64,000 nt of DNA from Pedobacter ghigonis (GTDB lineage: Bacteria > Bacteroidota > Bacteroidia > Sphingobacteriales > Sphingobacteriaceae): assembly GCF_903166585.1 (NCBI RefSeq), contig NZ_CAESCM010000005.1, forward strand, positions 248,001 through 312,000, given 5' to 3'. Position 1 is the first letter of the stretch. Each line of letters opens with the position of its first letter. Of this stretch, positions 18,776 through 27,192 are shown one piece after another. The notes under the pieces are model-generated. The model worked only from the letters and a program-made list of their open reading frames with translations. It did not search any database and had not been told where the DNA came from. The translations under genes were made by a program, and so were the position numbers.

Positions 18776-19312
18776 TTATATCTGCTTGTTTAGAAACTCA
18801 GGTTCATCTATTGTCAATTCGAACAGGGTTACAGCTGCATTGTGGTAATGCGCGGGTAACTGATCGGTATTTTTGAGGTCAAAAAGCCCCAGATAATTAA
18901 AGCCCGATTTTTGGTAGTGCTTAATTAATCCCTGGTTTTCGCCTACCGTATCGAGGCGTACAAATTTTTTCTCGTTTTCTTTTGCATAAGCTTTTGCCCA
19001 GTTTACAATAGTAGTAACAAGGTTTTGCCCCCTGAAATCAGGATTAGTGGCAATCCGGTGAATATAAACGGCCGGATCGTCGTTTTTATCTTCCCATATT
19101 TGTGGATCGCTAAAGGTAGTAGCCCAAACACAGGCCACCTGGCCGTCTATAATCAGTTTCCACTGCCTTAGCTCGGCAATTTCTTTTTCAATCAGGGTAC
19201 GTTCAAATTGAGGCCATTGCACAATAAACTTCGATTTTTGAAAATCGGTAGCCACTTTGTAAAGCCCGAAAATCTGGTCTATATCGTTTGCTGTACTGTT
19301 TAATATCTGCAT
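18776..19312 (-). CDS. GNAT family N-acetyltransferase
   Basis: 178 residues. The acetyl-CoA binding motif is visible as IATNPDFRGQNLVTTIVNWA (Q/R-x-x-G/N type), followed by the C-terminal helix-strand YQKSGFNYLGLF. It should transfer acetyl from acetyl-CoA to an amine. It starts 1 bp after the PaiB-like gene and belongs to the same operon. In Bacillus, PaiA (a GNAT acting on polyamines) and PaiB are likewise paired, so a polyamine or small amine is a reasonable but unproven substrate. Confidence 0.88.
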   Translation of the reverse strand: MQILNSTANDIDQIFGLYKVATDFQKSKFIVQWPQFERTLIEKEIAELRQWKLIIDGQVACVWATTFSDPQIWEDKNDDPAVYIHRIATNPDFRGQNLVTTIVNWAKAYAKENEKKFVRLDTVGENQGLIKHYQKSGFNYLGLFDLKNTDQLPAHYHNAAVTLFELTIDEPEFLNKQI

Positions 19313-19313
19313 T

Positions 19314-19940
19314 TTATTTTGCTTTATCGTTTAACGTTTTTTGTATATATCCGGCCAGATCGTGTTCTGCTGTATTGTTGCTTTTTTCGAGTTGCGCAAT
19401 AATACTTTCGCGCTCTGCCTTCGATTTGTTCTGGCTTAATTTTTTTTGTCCCTGCAGGTCGGTTACCTCCAGCTCAAAAGCCACAATTCCCTTAACCATT
19501 CTGTGCTTAAAGGTATCGGTAAGGCTATTCCACTGTGCTAAATAACCTTCCTCGTAAAAATTGATCATCTGCTCCAGTGCCTTTAGTTTTAAAGCCTCAT
19601 CCGTAATAAGGCTTGCCTTTCCATAAGCATGTACAGCGATATAATCCCAGGTGGGTACACTTTCGTGCTTAGTGTAATGCGTAGGGGAGATATAAGCGTG
19701 TGGCTCGGTAAATATAATTAAGGAGGTGTGCTGCTCAATGTATTTGGCCTGCTCGTTGGCAATGCCAAAATGCGCGCTTAATACCAGTTTACCTGAACGC
19801 TGCTCAATTACAAAAGGCAATTGGGTAGCTAAAGGAATTTGCTGATTGTTGTTGGTAATGATGGTAGCAAAGCTATAACGCTGCATAAACGCAATTTTTT
19901 CTGCTTCGCTTTCAAATTGATAACCATTGGGTACAAACAT
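19314..19940 (-). CDS. PaiB-like FMN-binding protein
   Basis: 208 residues from ATG 19938-19940 (MFVPNGYQFESE). Resembles the FMN-binding negative transcriptional regulator family named after PaiB: FATIITNNNQQIPLATQLPF, LSAHFGIANEQAKYIEQ, TEPHAYISPTHY, VPTWDYIAVHAYGKA. The fold is a split-barrel flavin-binding domain; whether it regulates transcription or acts enzymatically here is unclear. It lies between the EamA transporter and the GNAT gene. A longer form beginning at 19979 would overlap the transporter gene and is less likely. Confidence 0.85.
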   Translation of the reverse strand: MFVPNGYQFESEAEKIAFMQRYSFATIITNNNQQIPLATQLPFVIEQRSGKLVLSAHFGIANEQAKYIEQHTSLIIFTEPHAYISPTHYTKHESVPTWDYIAVHAYGKASLITDEALKLKALEQMINFYEEGYLAQWNSLTDTFKHRMVKGIVAFELEVTDLQGQKKLSQNKSKAERESIIAQLEKSNNTAEHDLAGYIQKTLNDKAK

Positions 19941-19968
19941 TTTTTTTTCTTTTAGTAAAGTGTGAATG

Positions 19969-20859
19969 TTATTTAGCAAACTTTTTGGAGCCGGCCACGC
20001 ATAGAATTACACCCACAGTAACGGCCAGCATGCCTAAACTTACATTTTCGTGTAGCAGGGTAGCCGCAAGACCTAAGCCGAAAAAAGGCTGAAGCAACTG
20101 CAACTGACCAACCGAGGCAATACCTCCCTGCGCCAAACCGCGGTACCAGAATATAAAGCCAATAAACATACTGAATAAGGCGATATAAGCCAAACTAAGC
20201 CAGGCACCTGTACTTACGGTTGAAAATGAACTGGGCTGATAGATAAGCATCAGAGGTAGCATGATGGGAAGCGAAATAACCAGTGCCCACGATATTACCT
20301 GCCAGCCGCCCAGGGTTTTCGAAAGCCGGGCACCTTCGGCATAGCCAAGTCCGCAAAGTACAATGCCTGCAAGCATCAGCATATCGCCAATGGGAGAGGC
20401 AGTAAGACCCTGATAAATGGCATAGCCAATAACGAGCAAACTGCCCATAACAGAAAACAACCAAAATACCGGGCGTGGGCGTTCACCACCACGTAACACT
20501 GCGAATGAAGCCGTTACAATGGGTAGCAAGCCTAAAAATACAAGCGAATGTGCCGATGTAATGTGCTTTAAAGCGAGGGCGCTTAACAATGGAAAACCAA
20601 TAACCGCACCTAAAGCAACAATGGCAATAGGGAAATACAAAGTCTTTGCGGGTCGTTTTTCCTTAAAAAGGATAAGTACCGCAAGCGCCAGTAACCCCGC
20701 AATTGAGGCACGTGCAACGGTTACAAATACCGGATTGAGATCTATTACTGCCATTCGGGTTGCCGGCATCGAGCCACTAAAAATAAGCACGCCAATAAAG
20801 CCGTTAAGCCAGCCCTTCGAAACGTTTTCTGTAGATCGTGTTATACTGTCGTCTTTCAT
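19969..20859 (-). CDS. EamA/DMT family transporter
   Basis: 296 residues with ten hydrophobic helices in two EamA repeats (residues about 20-145 and 160-290). DMT exporters move amino acids, amines, nucleosides or vitamins across the inner membrane. First gene of a likely operon with PaiB-like and GNAT genes, divergent from a MocR regulator 92 bp away. Regulator type and partner genes point to a vitamin B6-linked or amine substrate, but this is inference. Confidence 0.9.
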   Translation of the reverse strand: MKDDSITRSTENVSKGWLNGFIGVLIFSGSMPATRMAVIDLNPVFVTVARASIAGLLALAVLILFKEKRPAKTLYFPIAIVALGAVIGFPLLSALALKHITSAHSLVFLGLLPIVTASFAVLRGGERPRPVFWLFSVMGSLLVIGYAIYQGLTASPIGDMLMLAGIVLCGLGYAEGARLSKTLGGWQVISWALVISLPIMLPLMLIYQPSSFSTVSTGAWLSLAYIALFSMFIGFIFWYRGLAQGGIASVGQLQLLQPFFGLGLAATLLHENVSLGMLAVTVGVILCVAGSKKFAK

Positions 20860-20896
20860 GTCCTAAAAATTGATACACAAAAGTGCAAAGCCAAAA

Positions 20897-20928
20897 TTGA
20901 TAAATACAGTATCAGTTTTGTATATTTG
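20897..20928 (+). promoter_or_regulatory. Promoter of the MocR gene
   Basis: TATATTTG at 20921-20928 matches the Bacteroidota -7 box TAnnTTTG exactly; TTG at 20898-20900 gives a -33 element about 20 bp upstream. The start codon is 23 bp downstream. Confidence 0.65.
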
Positions 20929-20946
20929 TATGGGTACAGTTGTTTT
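20904..20946 (+). promoter_or_regulatory. Candidate MocR operator: direct repeat with 30-bp period
   Basis: TACAGTATCAGTTTT and TACAGTTGTTTTT begin at 20905 and 20935, three helical turns apart, on either side of the -7 box. MocR/PdxR regulators usually bind direct repeats near the divergent promoter, so these are good candidates. Inference from spacing only. Confidence 0.35.
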
Positions 20947-20951
20947 TGATT

Positions 20952-22367
20952 ATGGAAAAGCTTTTTAGGTACAATGAAATTGCGAATGGTATTGCAACGC
21001 AGATCAGGGGTGGGATTTTAAAGGCCGGCGACCGGCTGCCCTCGGTGCGGATGTTATGCAAAGAGCACAGCATAGGCATGAATACGGCCAAAAGGGTGTT
21101 TTTAGAGCTCGAAGCACAATCGTTAATTGAGGTGAAGCCGCAATCGGGCTTTTTTGTTAATAAGCTCGATTACCTGAGGCTGCCACTCCCGGAGGTAAGT
21201 AATCCATCGCTAAAAGCCAACCTCAACGAACCGAATGAACTGATTACCAAAGTCTATTCCAATATTGGGCGTGCTGATCTTACCCTCTTTTCTATCGGTG
21301 TGCCTTCGGGTAATCTGTTGCCTCTGGCTAAACTAAAAAAAGAAGTTTTGTACGCTACGCGGGCCCTAAAAGAAGGTGGAACGGAATACGAGCCATTGCA
21401 GGGTAATGTTAAACTCAGGCGGATGATTGCTGTACGCTCGCTGGCCTGGGGTGGTAATTTAAGCGAAGATGATATCATTACCAGTAACGGGGGGATGAAT
21501 GCCTTGTCTTTTTGCTTGATGGCCCTGGGAAAAGCCGGCGATACGGTTGCCGTAGAAAGCCCTTGTTATCCGGGCATATTTCAACTGGTAATTAGTTTGG
21601 GTTTTAAAGTACTCGAACTGCCAACACATCCTGTTACCGGTATTGAGGTAGATGCATTAAAGAAAGTACTGCCTAAAATTAACATCTGCCTGCTGGTACC
21701 CAATTTTAATACGCCAATGGGGAGTTGCATGCCCGACGAGCATAAAAAAGAAGTGGTTAAGCTGTTGGCTGAAAGAAATATTCCGCTAATTGAAGACGAT
21801 ATATATGGCGATATTTATTTCGGCACACAGCGGCCGAAATGCTGCAAGGCATTTGATACCGAAGGCAATGTGCTGTTGTGCAGTGCATTTTCTAAAACCC
21901 TGGCGCCAGGCTATCGAGTAGGCTGGATGGCTCCTGGTAAGTATAAGGATAAATTGCTCAGGTTAAAACTGGTGCATTCCTTGTCTTCGCCATCAATTAT
22001 TCAGGAAGCTGTGGGTAATTTCCTTAAAACAGGTCGGTACGATGTGCATTTGCATCAACTCCGGCGTACCTTACAGCACAATTATCAAAATTATGTTCAG
22101 GCCATTGCCGATTATTTTCCCGAAGGCACAAAAACCAGCAGGCCACAGGGAGGTCTTGCCCTCTGGGTCGAATTTGATAAAAAGGTAGATACCGTGAAAC
22201 TGTACGATCTGGCCATTAAAAAGCAAATCAGTATCGCTCCCGGCCGTATGTTTACCTTGCAGGATCAATTTGAAAACTGTATCAGGCTTTGCATAGGCTT
22301 ACCCTGGTCTGATGAACTGAAGTTTAAACTGAAACAATTGGGTAACCTGGCCAAAATGATTTCATAA
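20952..22367 (+). CDS. MocR/PdxR-type GntR regulator with aminotransferase domain
   Basis: 471 residues from ATG 20952. N-terminal GntR winged helix (about 1-75: GILKAGDRLPSVRMLCKEH, NTAKRVFLELEAQSLIEV), linker, then a fold-type I aminotransferase domain (about 105-465) with PLP-binding Lys in SAFSKTLAPGYRVGWM and the NFNTPMG and EDDIYGD motifs. MocR proteins sense PLP or a PLP-linked amino compound and usually control the gene across the divergent spacer. Here that is the EamA-PaiB-GNAT operon, making this regulator its probable controller. Confidence 0.92.
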   Translation: MEKLFRYNEIANGIATQIRGGILKAGDRLPSVRMLCKEHSIGMNTAKRVFLELEAQSLIEVKPQSGFFVNKLDYLRLPLPEVSNPSLKANLNEPNELITKVYSNIGRADLTLFSIGVPSGNLLPLAKLKKEVLYATRALKEGGTEYEPLQGNVKLRRMIAVRSLAWGGNLSEDDIITSNGGMNALSFCLMALGKAGDTVAVESPCYPGIFQLVISLGFKVLELPTHPVTGIEVDALKKVLPKINICLLVPNFNTPMGSCMPDEHKKEVVKLLAERNIPLIEDDIYGDIYFGTQRPKCCKAFDTEGNVLLCSAFSKTLAPGYRVGWMAPGKYKDKLLRLKLVHSLSSPSIIQEAVGNFLKTGRYDVHLHQLRRTLQHNYQNYVQAIADYFPEGTKTSRPQGGLALWVEFDKKVDTVKLYDLAIKKQISIAPGRMFTLQDQFENCIRLCIGLPWSDELKFKLKQLGNLAKMIS

Positions 22368-22390
22368 TCAGTAACCCTGTTGCTGGGAAA

Positions 22391-22569
22391 GAATTATATT
22401 ATTTTCCGGCTGATAACGCAAATTTCGCTGATTGATGTGTTTGTTTTTATAATTAAAAGAAACCAGTAAACCTATTTTTAATCTGTGTTTATCTCCTTAA
22501 ATCTGCGGGAGAATTATATTGGTTTCCGGCTGATAACGCAAATTTCGCTAATTGATATCTTTGTTTTTA
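22391..22569. repeat. Two 59-bp direct repeats with exact 120-bp period
   Basis: Copies at 22391-22449 and 22511-22569 begin GAATTATATT, contain CCGGCTGATAACGCAAATTT, and end TTTGTTTTTA. About five differences. Between them lies AATCTGTGTTTATCTCC, a word similar to 54260-54293. The repeats directly precede the antiporter gene. Confidence 0.75.
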
Positions 22570-22595
22570 CTATTTTTAAAATAAAACAGTGAGAT

Positions 22596-24179
22596 ATGCA
22601 TGAACAACTACCCTTTATGCTGGCTTTGGTTGCCGCAATAGTACTTATCGAAATGCTGGCTACCAAATTGCGTATTGCCTATCCGGTATTGTTAGTGGTT
22701 GCAGGTTTACTCATCAGTTTTGTGCCTGGATTGCCTAAAGTTCAGGTAGATCCGAACATGATTTTCTTTATTTTTTTACCACCACTTTTATTCGAAGCCT
22801 CGTGGAGTATTTCATTTAAAGAGATGAAAAAATGGTGGCGCATTATTGGCAGTTTTGCATTTTTAGTGGTTTTGTTTTCTGCACTTGCAGTTGCTGTGCT
22901 TACCAATTACCTCATCCCGGGCTTTACCTTAGCGCTGGGCTTCTTACTTGGCGGAATCGTATCTCCGCCTGATGCGGTAAGTACAGGGGCCATCATGAAA
23001 TTTGTAAAAATACCTAAATCAACCGCTGCAGTGCTCGAAGGCGAAAGTTTGCTTAACGATGCCTCTTCCTTAATTATTTTCAGATTTGCATTGGTTGCAG
23101 TGGGTACCGGGCAGTTTATCCTTCAGGATGCCCTCCTTAGTTTTTCCTGGATGATTGTAGGCGGAATTGGCATCGGGCTTTTGTTTGGTTGGCTGTTTAT
23201 ACAGGCGCATAAGCGATTGCCTACCGATACCTCATCCGACATTGTATTTACCTTTATCGAACCCTATTTTTTGTATTGGATAGCTGAACAGGTGCACAGC
23301 TCAGGCGTACTGGCAGTAGTGTCGGGCGGTTTGTTTTTATCAGTAAGGCGACTTACTTTTTTAACCAGTGCCAGTAGGATAAGGGGTTACAGTGTTTGGG
23401 AAGCCATGATTTTTGTGCTGAACGGAATAGTATTTATGCTCATTGGCCTTGAGCTCCCGGAAGTAATAGCCGGGCTTCGTGCCGATGGTATTCCTTTAAC
23501 ACAGGCCATTATTTATGGTGTTGCAGTTACCGGTATACTGATTGTGGCCCGAATTATTAGCTCGTACAGTGCTATGGTGGCTACCCTAATATTCAGGCCT
23601 AACGTAGCTCCTTTAAGAAACAACAGGCGCAGAATGTGGCGTTTACCACTATTGTTAGGGTGGACAGGTATGCGTGGTGTGGTATCGCTTGCAGCGGCAC
23701 TGGCTATTCCGCTGACACTTAAAAGCGGCGAAGCCTTTCCTCACCGCAACCTTATATTATTCATCACCTTTACGGTTATCCTCCTTACTTTGTTGATCCA
23801 GGGACTTACCCTGCCGTATATTATTGAGCGGTCCCATATTTTTGATCAGGCAGCTGAAATGGAGGATGAGGAAGCAAAACACCGGGTGAAAAAACAATTG
23901 ATTTCCGAAACGGTTAGGTTGCTAAAAGCCAGACAGGAAGGAATGGCTGAGGAAGATGTACATTTGCAACGGATGATAGCGCAATGGGAGCATAAAATAA
24001 ACAATCCTGAGCAGGTTAAAATGAGTGAAAGCACTAAGCTGGCTTATTTGGAGTTGCTGGAAGGACAACGATTATTTTTATCAGACCTAAACCGTAACGA
24101 TGCTGAGGTACATGATGAGGTTATCAGACTGCATATTTACCAGATCGATTTAGAAGAAGAGCGGGTTAGGCTTTTGTAA
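22596..24179 (+). CDS. CPA1 family Na+/H+ antiporter (NhaP/YjcE-like)
   Basis: Inner-membrane cation/proton antiporter for pH and salt balance. 527 residues with about 12 transmembrane helices (1-420) and a polar cytoplasmic C-terminus (about 425-527) predicted helical. Conserved features: FIFLPPLLFEASW near residue 50-65, SPPDAVSTGAIMKF with an ion-site Asp, and EGESLLNDASSLIIF with the ND pair; TGMRGVVSLAAALAIP near 365. The ND pair (electroneutral exchange type) places it in CPA1 rather than CPA2. Monocistronic. Confidence 0.92.
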   Translation: MHEQLPFMLALVAAIVLIEMLATKLRIAYPVLLVVAGLLISFVPGLPKVQVDPNMIFFIFLPPLLFEASWSISFKEMKKWWRIIGSFAFLVVLFSALAVAVLTNYLIPGFTLALGFLLGGIVSPPDAVSTGAIMKFVKIPKSTAAVLEGESLLNDASSLIIFRFALVAVGTGQFILQDALLSFSWMIVGGIGIGLLFGWLFIQAHKRLPTDTSSDIVFTFIEPYFLYWIAEQVHSSGVLAVVSGGLFLSVRRLTFLTSASRIRGYSVWEAMIFVLNGIVFMLIGLELPEVIAGLRADGIPLTQAIIYGVAVTGILIVARIISSYSAMVATLIFRPNVAPLRNNRRRMWRLPLLLGWTGMRGVVSLAAALAIPLTLKSGEAFPHRNLILFITFTVILLTLLIQGLTLPYIIERSHIFDQAAEMEDEEAKHRVKKQLISETVRLLKARQEGMAEEDVHLQRMIAQWEHKINNPEQVKMSESTKLAYLELLEGQRLFLSDLNRNDAEVHDEVIRLHIYQIDLEEERVRLL

Positions 24180-24245
24180 ATCAACTTAGATCGTTTTATA
24201 AATAGCAAAGGAGCGGGATCATAATTTAGGTTGTTTATTAGTTTG

Positions 24246-24310
24246 TCACGTTGAGCTTGTCGAAACGCCTCAGATGTGTTTTGATAGTCCTTCGACAGGC
24301 TCAGGATTGA
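24246..24310. repeat. REP-like inverted repeat
   Basis: TTGAGCTTGTCGAA and TTCGACAGGCTCAGGA form an imperfect inverted repeat around a 24-nt centre. Similar GAGCCTGTCGAAG words are scattered between genes in many Bacteroidota genomes. Located between two convergent genes, where it may act as a weak transcription stop. Confidence 0.55.
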
Positions 24311-24395
24311 CAATTCTATAATTATGATACCACCTCTTTTGAAAAAAATACATTAATTACTTAGAAACTGTTTTAATTTCTATAAAATATCAAAT

Positions 24396-24450
24396 GGGCG
24401 GTGGAGACACCGCCCAGTAGTAATGCTAGAGGTGGGTGTCTCCACCCACC
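24396..24450. repeat. Paired hairpins with complementary tetraloops
   Basis: Hairpin 1 (24396-24415) has an 8-bp GGGCGGTG/CACCGCCC stem and loop GAGA. Hairpin 2 (24431-24450) has an 8-bp GGTGGGTG/CACCCACC stem and loop TCTC. The loops and inner stems are reverse complements (12-bp core GGTGGAGACACC versus GGTGTCTCCACC), so kissing or one long helix is possible. It lies between convergent genes, 24 bp from the hydrolase stop codon, and may end transcription from both sides. Confidence 0.65.
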
Positions 24451-24473
24451 TGATAGACTTGTCAATTTTTTAG

Positions 24474-25271
24474 TTAATTTTTAACCGCAATTTCTTTCGA
24501 TGCTGCAATAATCACCTCAGCAACTGCTTTGGGTTGAGAGATGAAAACCACATGGCTGCCTTTAATTTCGGTAGCTTTGGTATTGGAGCGTTTATACATA
24601 GCGCGTTGGATATCAGGATTGATGCTTTTATCCTCAGTTGCAATTACTGCATAGGCAGGTTTGTCTCTCCAGGCAGCTTTAGTAATTGGCGCTAAGAAAC
24701 CTTTAGCATGAAAAGCACCTTGCGAAGCATACATAAAGTCGGCTTGTGTTTTGCTGATATCGGCACAAAAACCTGCATGGAATTTTGCTTTATCGTAATA
24801 AATAATGCCTTTATCGTCAGCATTTAAAACGCCATTTTCTGGTGCCGGAGGGGCAGTTTGTAACCATTGCAACGAGGTTTCGCCATTATCGGGTTGTAAA
24901 GCGGCCACATAAACCAAACCTGCAACTTTAGGGTGGTTACCGGCTTGTGTAATCACTGTTCCGCCCCACGAGTGGCCAACAAGAATAGTTGGACCGTCTT
25001 GTTTATCGAGCACTGCATTTGTGGCTGCAACATCGTCTTCAAGCGAGGTTAAGGGGTTTTGTACGACGGTTACCTGATAACCTTTTTGGGTTAGTACTTC
25101 GTATAAGGATCTCCATCCCGAACCATCGGCGAAGGCACCATGTACCAGTACAACGTTTTTAATTGGGGCTTTGCTTTGTGCAGCTACATCAGCTGTTGAA
25201 AATAAAGCAGCGAAAAATAGGATGGCGAACATGAAAAATGCATTCAATTGTCCTTTTATTATTGTTTTCAT
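24474..25271 (-). CDS. Exported alpha/beta hydrolase
   Basis: 265 residues with a signal peptide (ending DVAAQ, about 32). Alpha/beta hydrolase fold: oxyanion motif VVLVHGAFADGSGWR, nucleophile in GHSWGGTVI, and a late His in KGSHVVFISQP. It resembles the EstC/salicylate-esterase-like group in which the substrate is usually unknown. It is 42 bp downstream of osmC on the same strand, so it may be in the same transcript and respond to OxyR. Confidence 0.85.
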   Translation of the reverse strand: MKTIIKGQLNAFFMFAILFFAALFSTADVAAQSKAPIKNVVLVHGAFADGSGWRSLYEVLTQKGYQVTVVQNPLTSLEDDVAATNAVLDKQDGPTILVGHSWGGTVITQAGNHPKVAGLVYVAALQPDNGETSLQWLQTAPPAPENGVLNADDKGIIYYDKAKFHAGFCADISKTQADFMYASQGAFHAKGFLAPITKAAWRDKPAYAVIATEDKSINPDIQRAMYKRSNTKATEIKGSHVVFISQPKAVAEVIIAASKEIAVKN

Positions 25272-25313
25272 TTTGTTTAAAATTATAGGGTTTACTAATT
25301 GTGTTTTTTTGAG

Positions 25314-25733
25314 TTAGGCTACCAGTGAAACTGATAAGGTGATTTCGGTATTCAATAATTTTGATACTGGGCAAATTTCTTTTGCTTTAAGTGCAAAAAC
25401 TTTAAATTCTTCTTCATCGATTCCTGCAACACTACCGGCTAATTCGAGGTGGATTAAGGTAATGGTGCCGTTTTCAAAAGTTACATTGGCTTTGGTATCC
25501 AGGTTTTCAGGTACAAGGCCTGCTTCGCTTAACAGGAAGCTCAGTTGCATGGTGAAACAACCAGAATGTGCTGCGGCAATCAGTTCTTCAGGGTTGGTGC
25601 CAACGCCTTCTGCAAAGCGGGTTCTAAATGATAATTGTGCCTGGTCTAATGTGGTGCTTTGTGTACTGATGGTTCCTTTTCCTTCCATTCCTGTACCTTT
25701 CCAATTGGCGTTTGCTGTTCTTGTAAATTTCAT
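25314..25733 (-). CDS. OsmC/Ohr family peroxidase
   Basis: 139 residues; reduces organic or hydrogen peroxides with a cysteine pair. C59 in AAHSGCFTMQ and C121 in KEICPVSKLL match the OsmC family's two catalytic Cys. The R residue in FRTRFAEGVGTNPEEL also fits. It is divergent from an OxyR-type gene, and its likely promoter overlaps the regulator's presumed binding region, so peroxide induction is expected. Confidence 0.92.
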   Translation of the reverse strand: MKFTRTANANWKGTGMEGKGTISTQSTTLDQAQLSFRTRFAEGVGTNPEELIAAAHSGCFTMQLSFLLSEAGLVPENLDTKANVTFENGTITLIHLELAGSVAGIDEEEFKVFALKAKEICPVSKLLNTEITLSVSLVA

Positions 25734-25786
25734 GGTCTTAATTTTTTAAATTGTTATTTATAATGATTTGATCTTTTTTGTTGGAA

Positions 25787-25823
25787 CAAATTTATTGCGG
25801 CTACGATCATAAATCAAATTGAT
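25787..25823 (-). promoter_or_regulatory. osmC promoter with overlapping inverted repeat
   Basis: On the minus strand TAAATTTG (25794-25787) matches the -7 box TAnnTTTG, and TTTG (25818-25815) lies 20 bp upstream as the -33 element. The -33 is covered by the inverted repeat ATCAAATTGAT at 25813-25823, a plausible LysR-type (OxyR) contact. On the other strand TATCTTTA (25831-25838) is a near-consensus -7 box for oxyR. Confidence 0.55.
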
Positions 25824-25856
25824 AATTTTGTATCTTTATAAATAAAATTTATAATC

Positions 25857-26825
25857 ATGACTATTCAGCAGTTGAAATACGTAGTGGCTTTGGATGAAGA
25901 ACGTCATTTTGCAAGGGCAGCAGATGTTTGTATGGTAACACAGCCTGGCCTCACCATACAACTCAAAAACCTGGAGGAGGAAATCGGTATTAAAATTTTC
26001 GATCGCAATAAGGTGCCGTTAACGCCTACGGTACTGGGCAAAGAGATTATTAACCGGGCTAGGAAAATTTTGCGCGAAACAGATGAAATCCGGGATTTTG
26101 TAATTAACCAGAAAAACCTGCTTGAAGGAGAATTGAAGCTGGGGATTATTTCGACCTTATCACCTTACCTCATTCCCTTATTTATCAGTGCGATGAAAAC
26201 CATTGCACCCAAAGTACATTTTGTAATTAAAGAGGCTAATACCGGGCAACTGATGCAAGATGTAGAAACAGGTGCTATCGATGTTGCCATCATGGCTACG
26301 CCAACAGGTCACCCGAATTTGGTTGAGCATGCTATTTTTAAAGAACCTTTCGTGGCTTACCTAAATGAAAACCACCCCATGGCCAACGATGATTTTTACG
26401 AATTGCAGCCCGATGATAAACCAGAACTGTTGCTGCTACAGAACGAATATTGCTACAATGCCCAGCTGTTGGATATTTGTGGGATTAAAGAACCCGGTAA
26501 AATAAAAGAACAGTTCAGTTACGATATATCTTCGATCGAAACCTTGAAAAACCTGGTGCGCGCTAAGCTTGGTTTTGCCATCATTCCGGCACTATCGATT
26601 ATTAATGAAAAAGAAACGGCGCTTTTCAAAACCTTTAAAGATCCCAAACCGGTAAGGGAAATCAGTTTTGTGGTATCTGATACATTTTCGAAGAAATTAT
26701 TGCTCGAAAAAATGAGTGAAGCGGTATGGGATTGTCTGCCTGATGCACTAAAAAAGGATTTCAGTTACAAAAAAATAAAATGGAACGATTCGCCTTACTT
26801 CATCAGTTCGGTAAGTAAGCTTTAG
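25857..26825 (+). CDS. oxyR: Peroxide-sensing LysR-type regulator OxyR
   Basis: 322 residues. N-terminal LysR helix-turn-helix (HFARAADVCMVTQPGLTIQL, residues about 17-45), linker helix, then a periplasmic-binding-like sensor domain. Two cysteines in EYCYNAQLLDICG fall at residues 199 and 208, the same numbers and spacing as the redox pair of Escherichia coli OxyR, which forms a disulfide on peroxide exposure. Together with the divergent OsmC gene this makes an OxyR assignment strong. The C-terminus is somewhat longer than typical. Confidence 0.92.
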   Translation: MTIQQLKYVVALDEERHFARAADVCMVTQPGLTIQLKNLEEEIGIKIFDRNKVPLTPTVLGKEIINRARKILRETDEIRDFVINQKNLLEGELKLGIISTLSPYLIPLFISAMKTIAPKVHFVIKEANTGQLMQDVETGAIDVAIMATPTGHPNLVEHAIFKEPFVAYLNENHPMANDDFYELQPDDKPELLLLQNEYCYNAQLLDICGIKEPGKIKEQFSYDISSIETLKNLVRAKLGFAIIPALSIINEKETALFKTFKDPKPVREISFVVSDTFSKKLLLEKMSEAVWDCLPDALKKDFSYKKIKWNDSPYFISSVSKL

Positions 26826-27192
26826 CAGGAGTTTTCGCAAGGCAAAACCTTCAAAACTTGTAAGCTTACCGGATATAAGTTATATTTGGATAAATTGAAA
26901 CACTGCATTAACCATATCGCCCCAAATGATAATGCTATTGCCTTAGTCGGCAGTAGGATAGGTTTGTGCACGTTACGAAAGTTAAAACAAGGCAATTTTC
27001 AGCGCAGCCTTTTCTATATTCCTTGCTTCAAGGATTTTGATCATTTTACCCCAGGCCTGTAACACCCTATCCCTGGTTTGGGGTTAATCACAACTCAACA
27101 GTACCTTATTTAAAAATACAGGTCCGTGATGGTGCGGTATATCGCTGCGCATCTGTGTTTTTTCAATTTGAAATCCATTTAAAACAATAAAT
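26826..27192. other. 367-bp spacer after oxyR
   Basis: No ATG-initiated gene, tRNA or clear terminator was found. One strand stays open for about 60 codons across 26880-27063 without a convincing start. GTGCGGTATATCGC precedes the next gene but no clear -7 box. Confidence 0.5.

Noticed and set aside
26880..27063. Open frame of about 60 codons after oxyR
   Set aside because: No ATG start, no promoter or homology; treated as chance.
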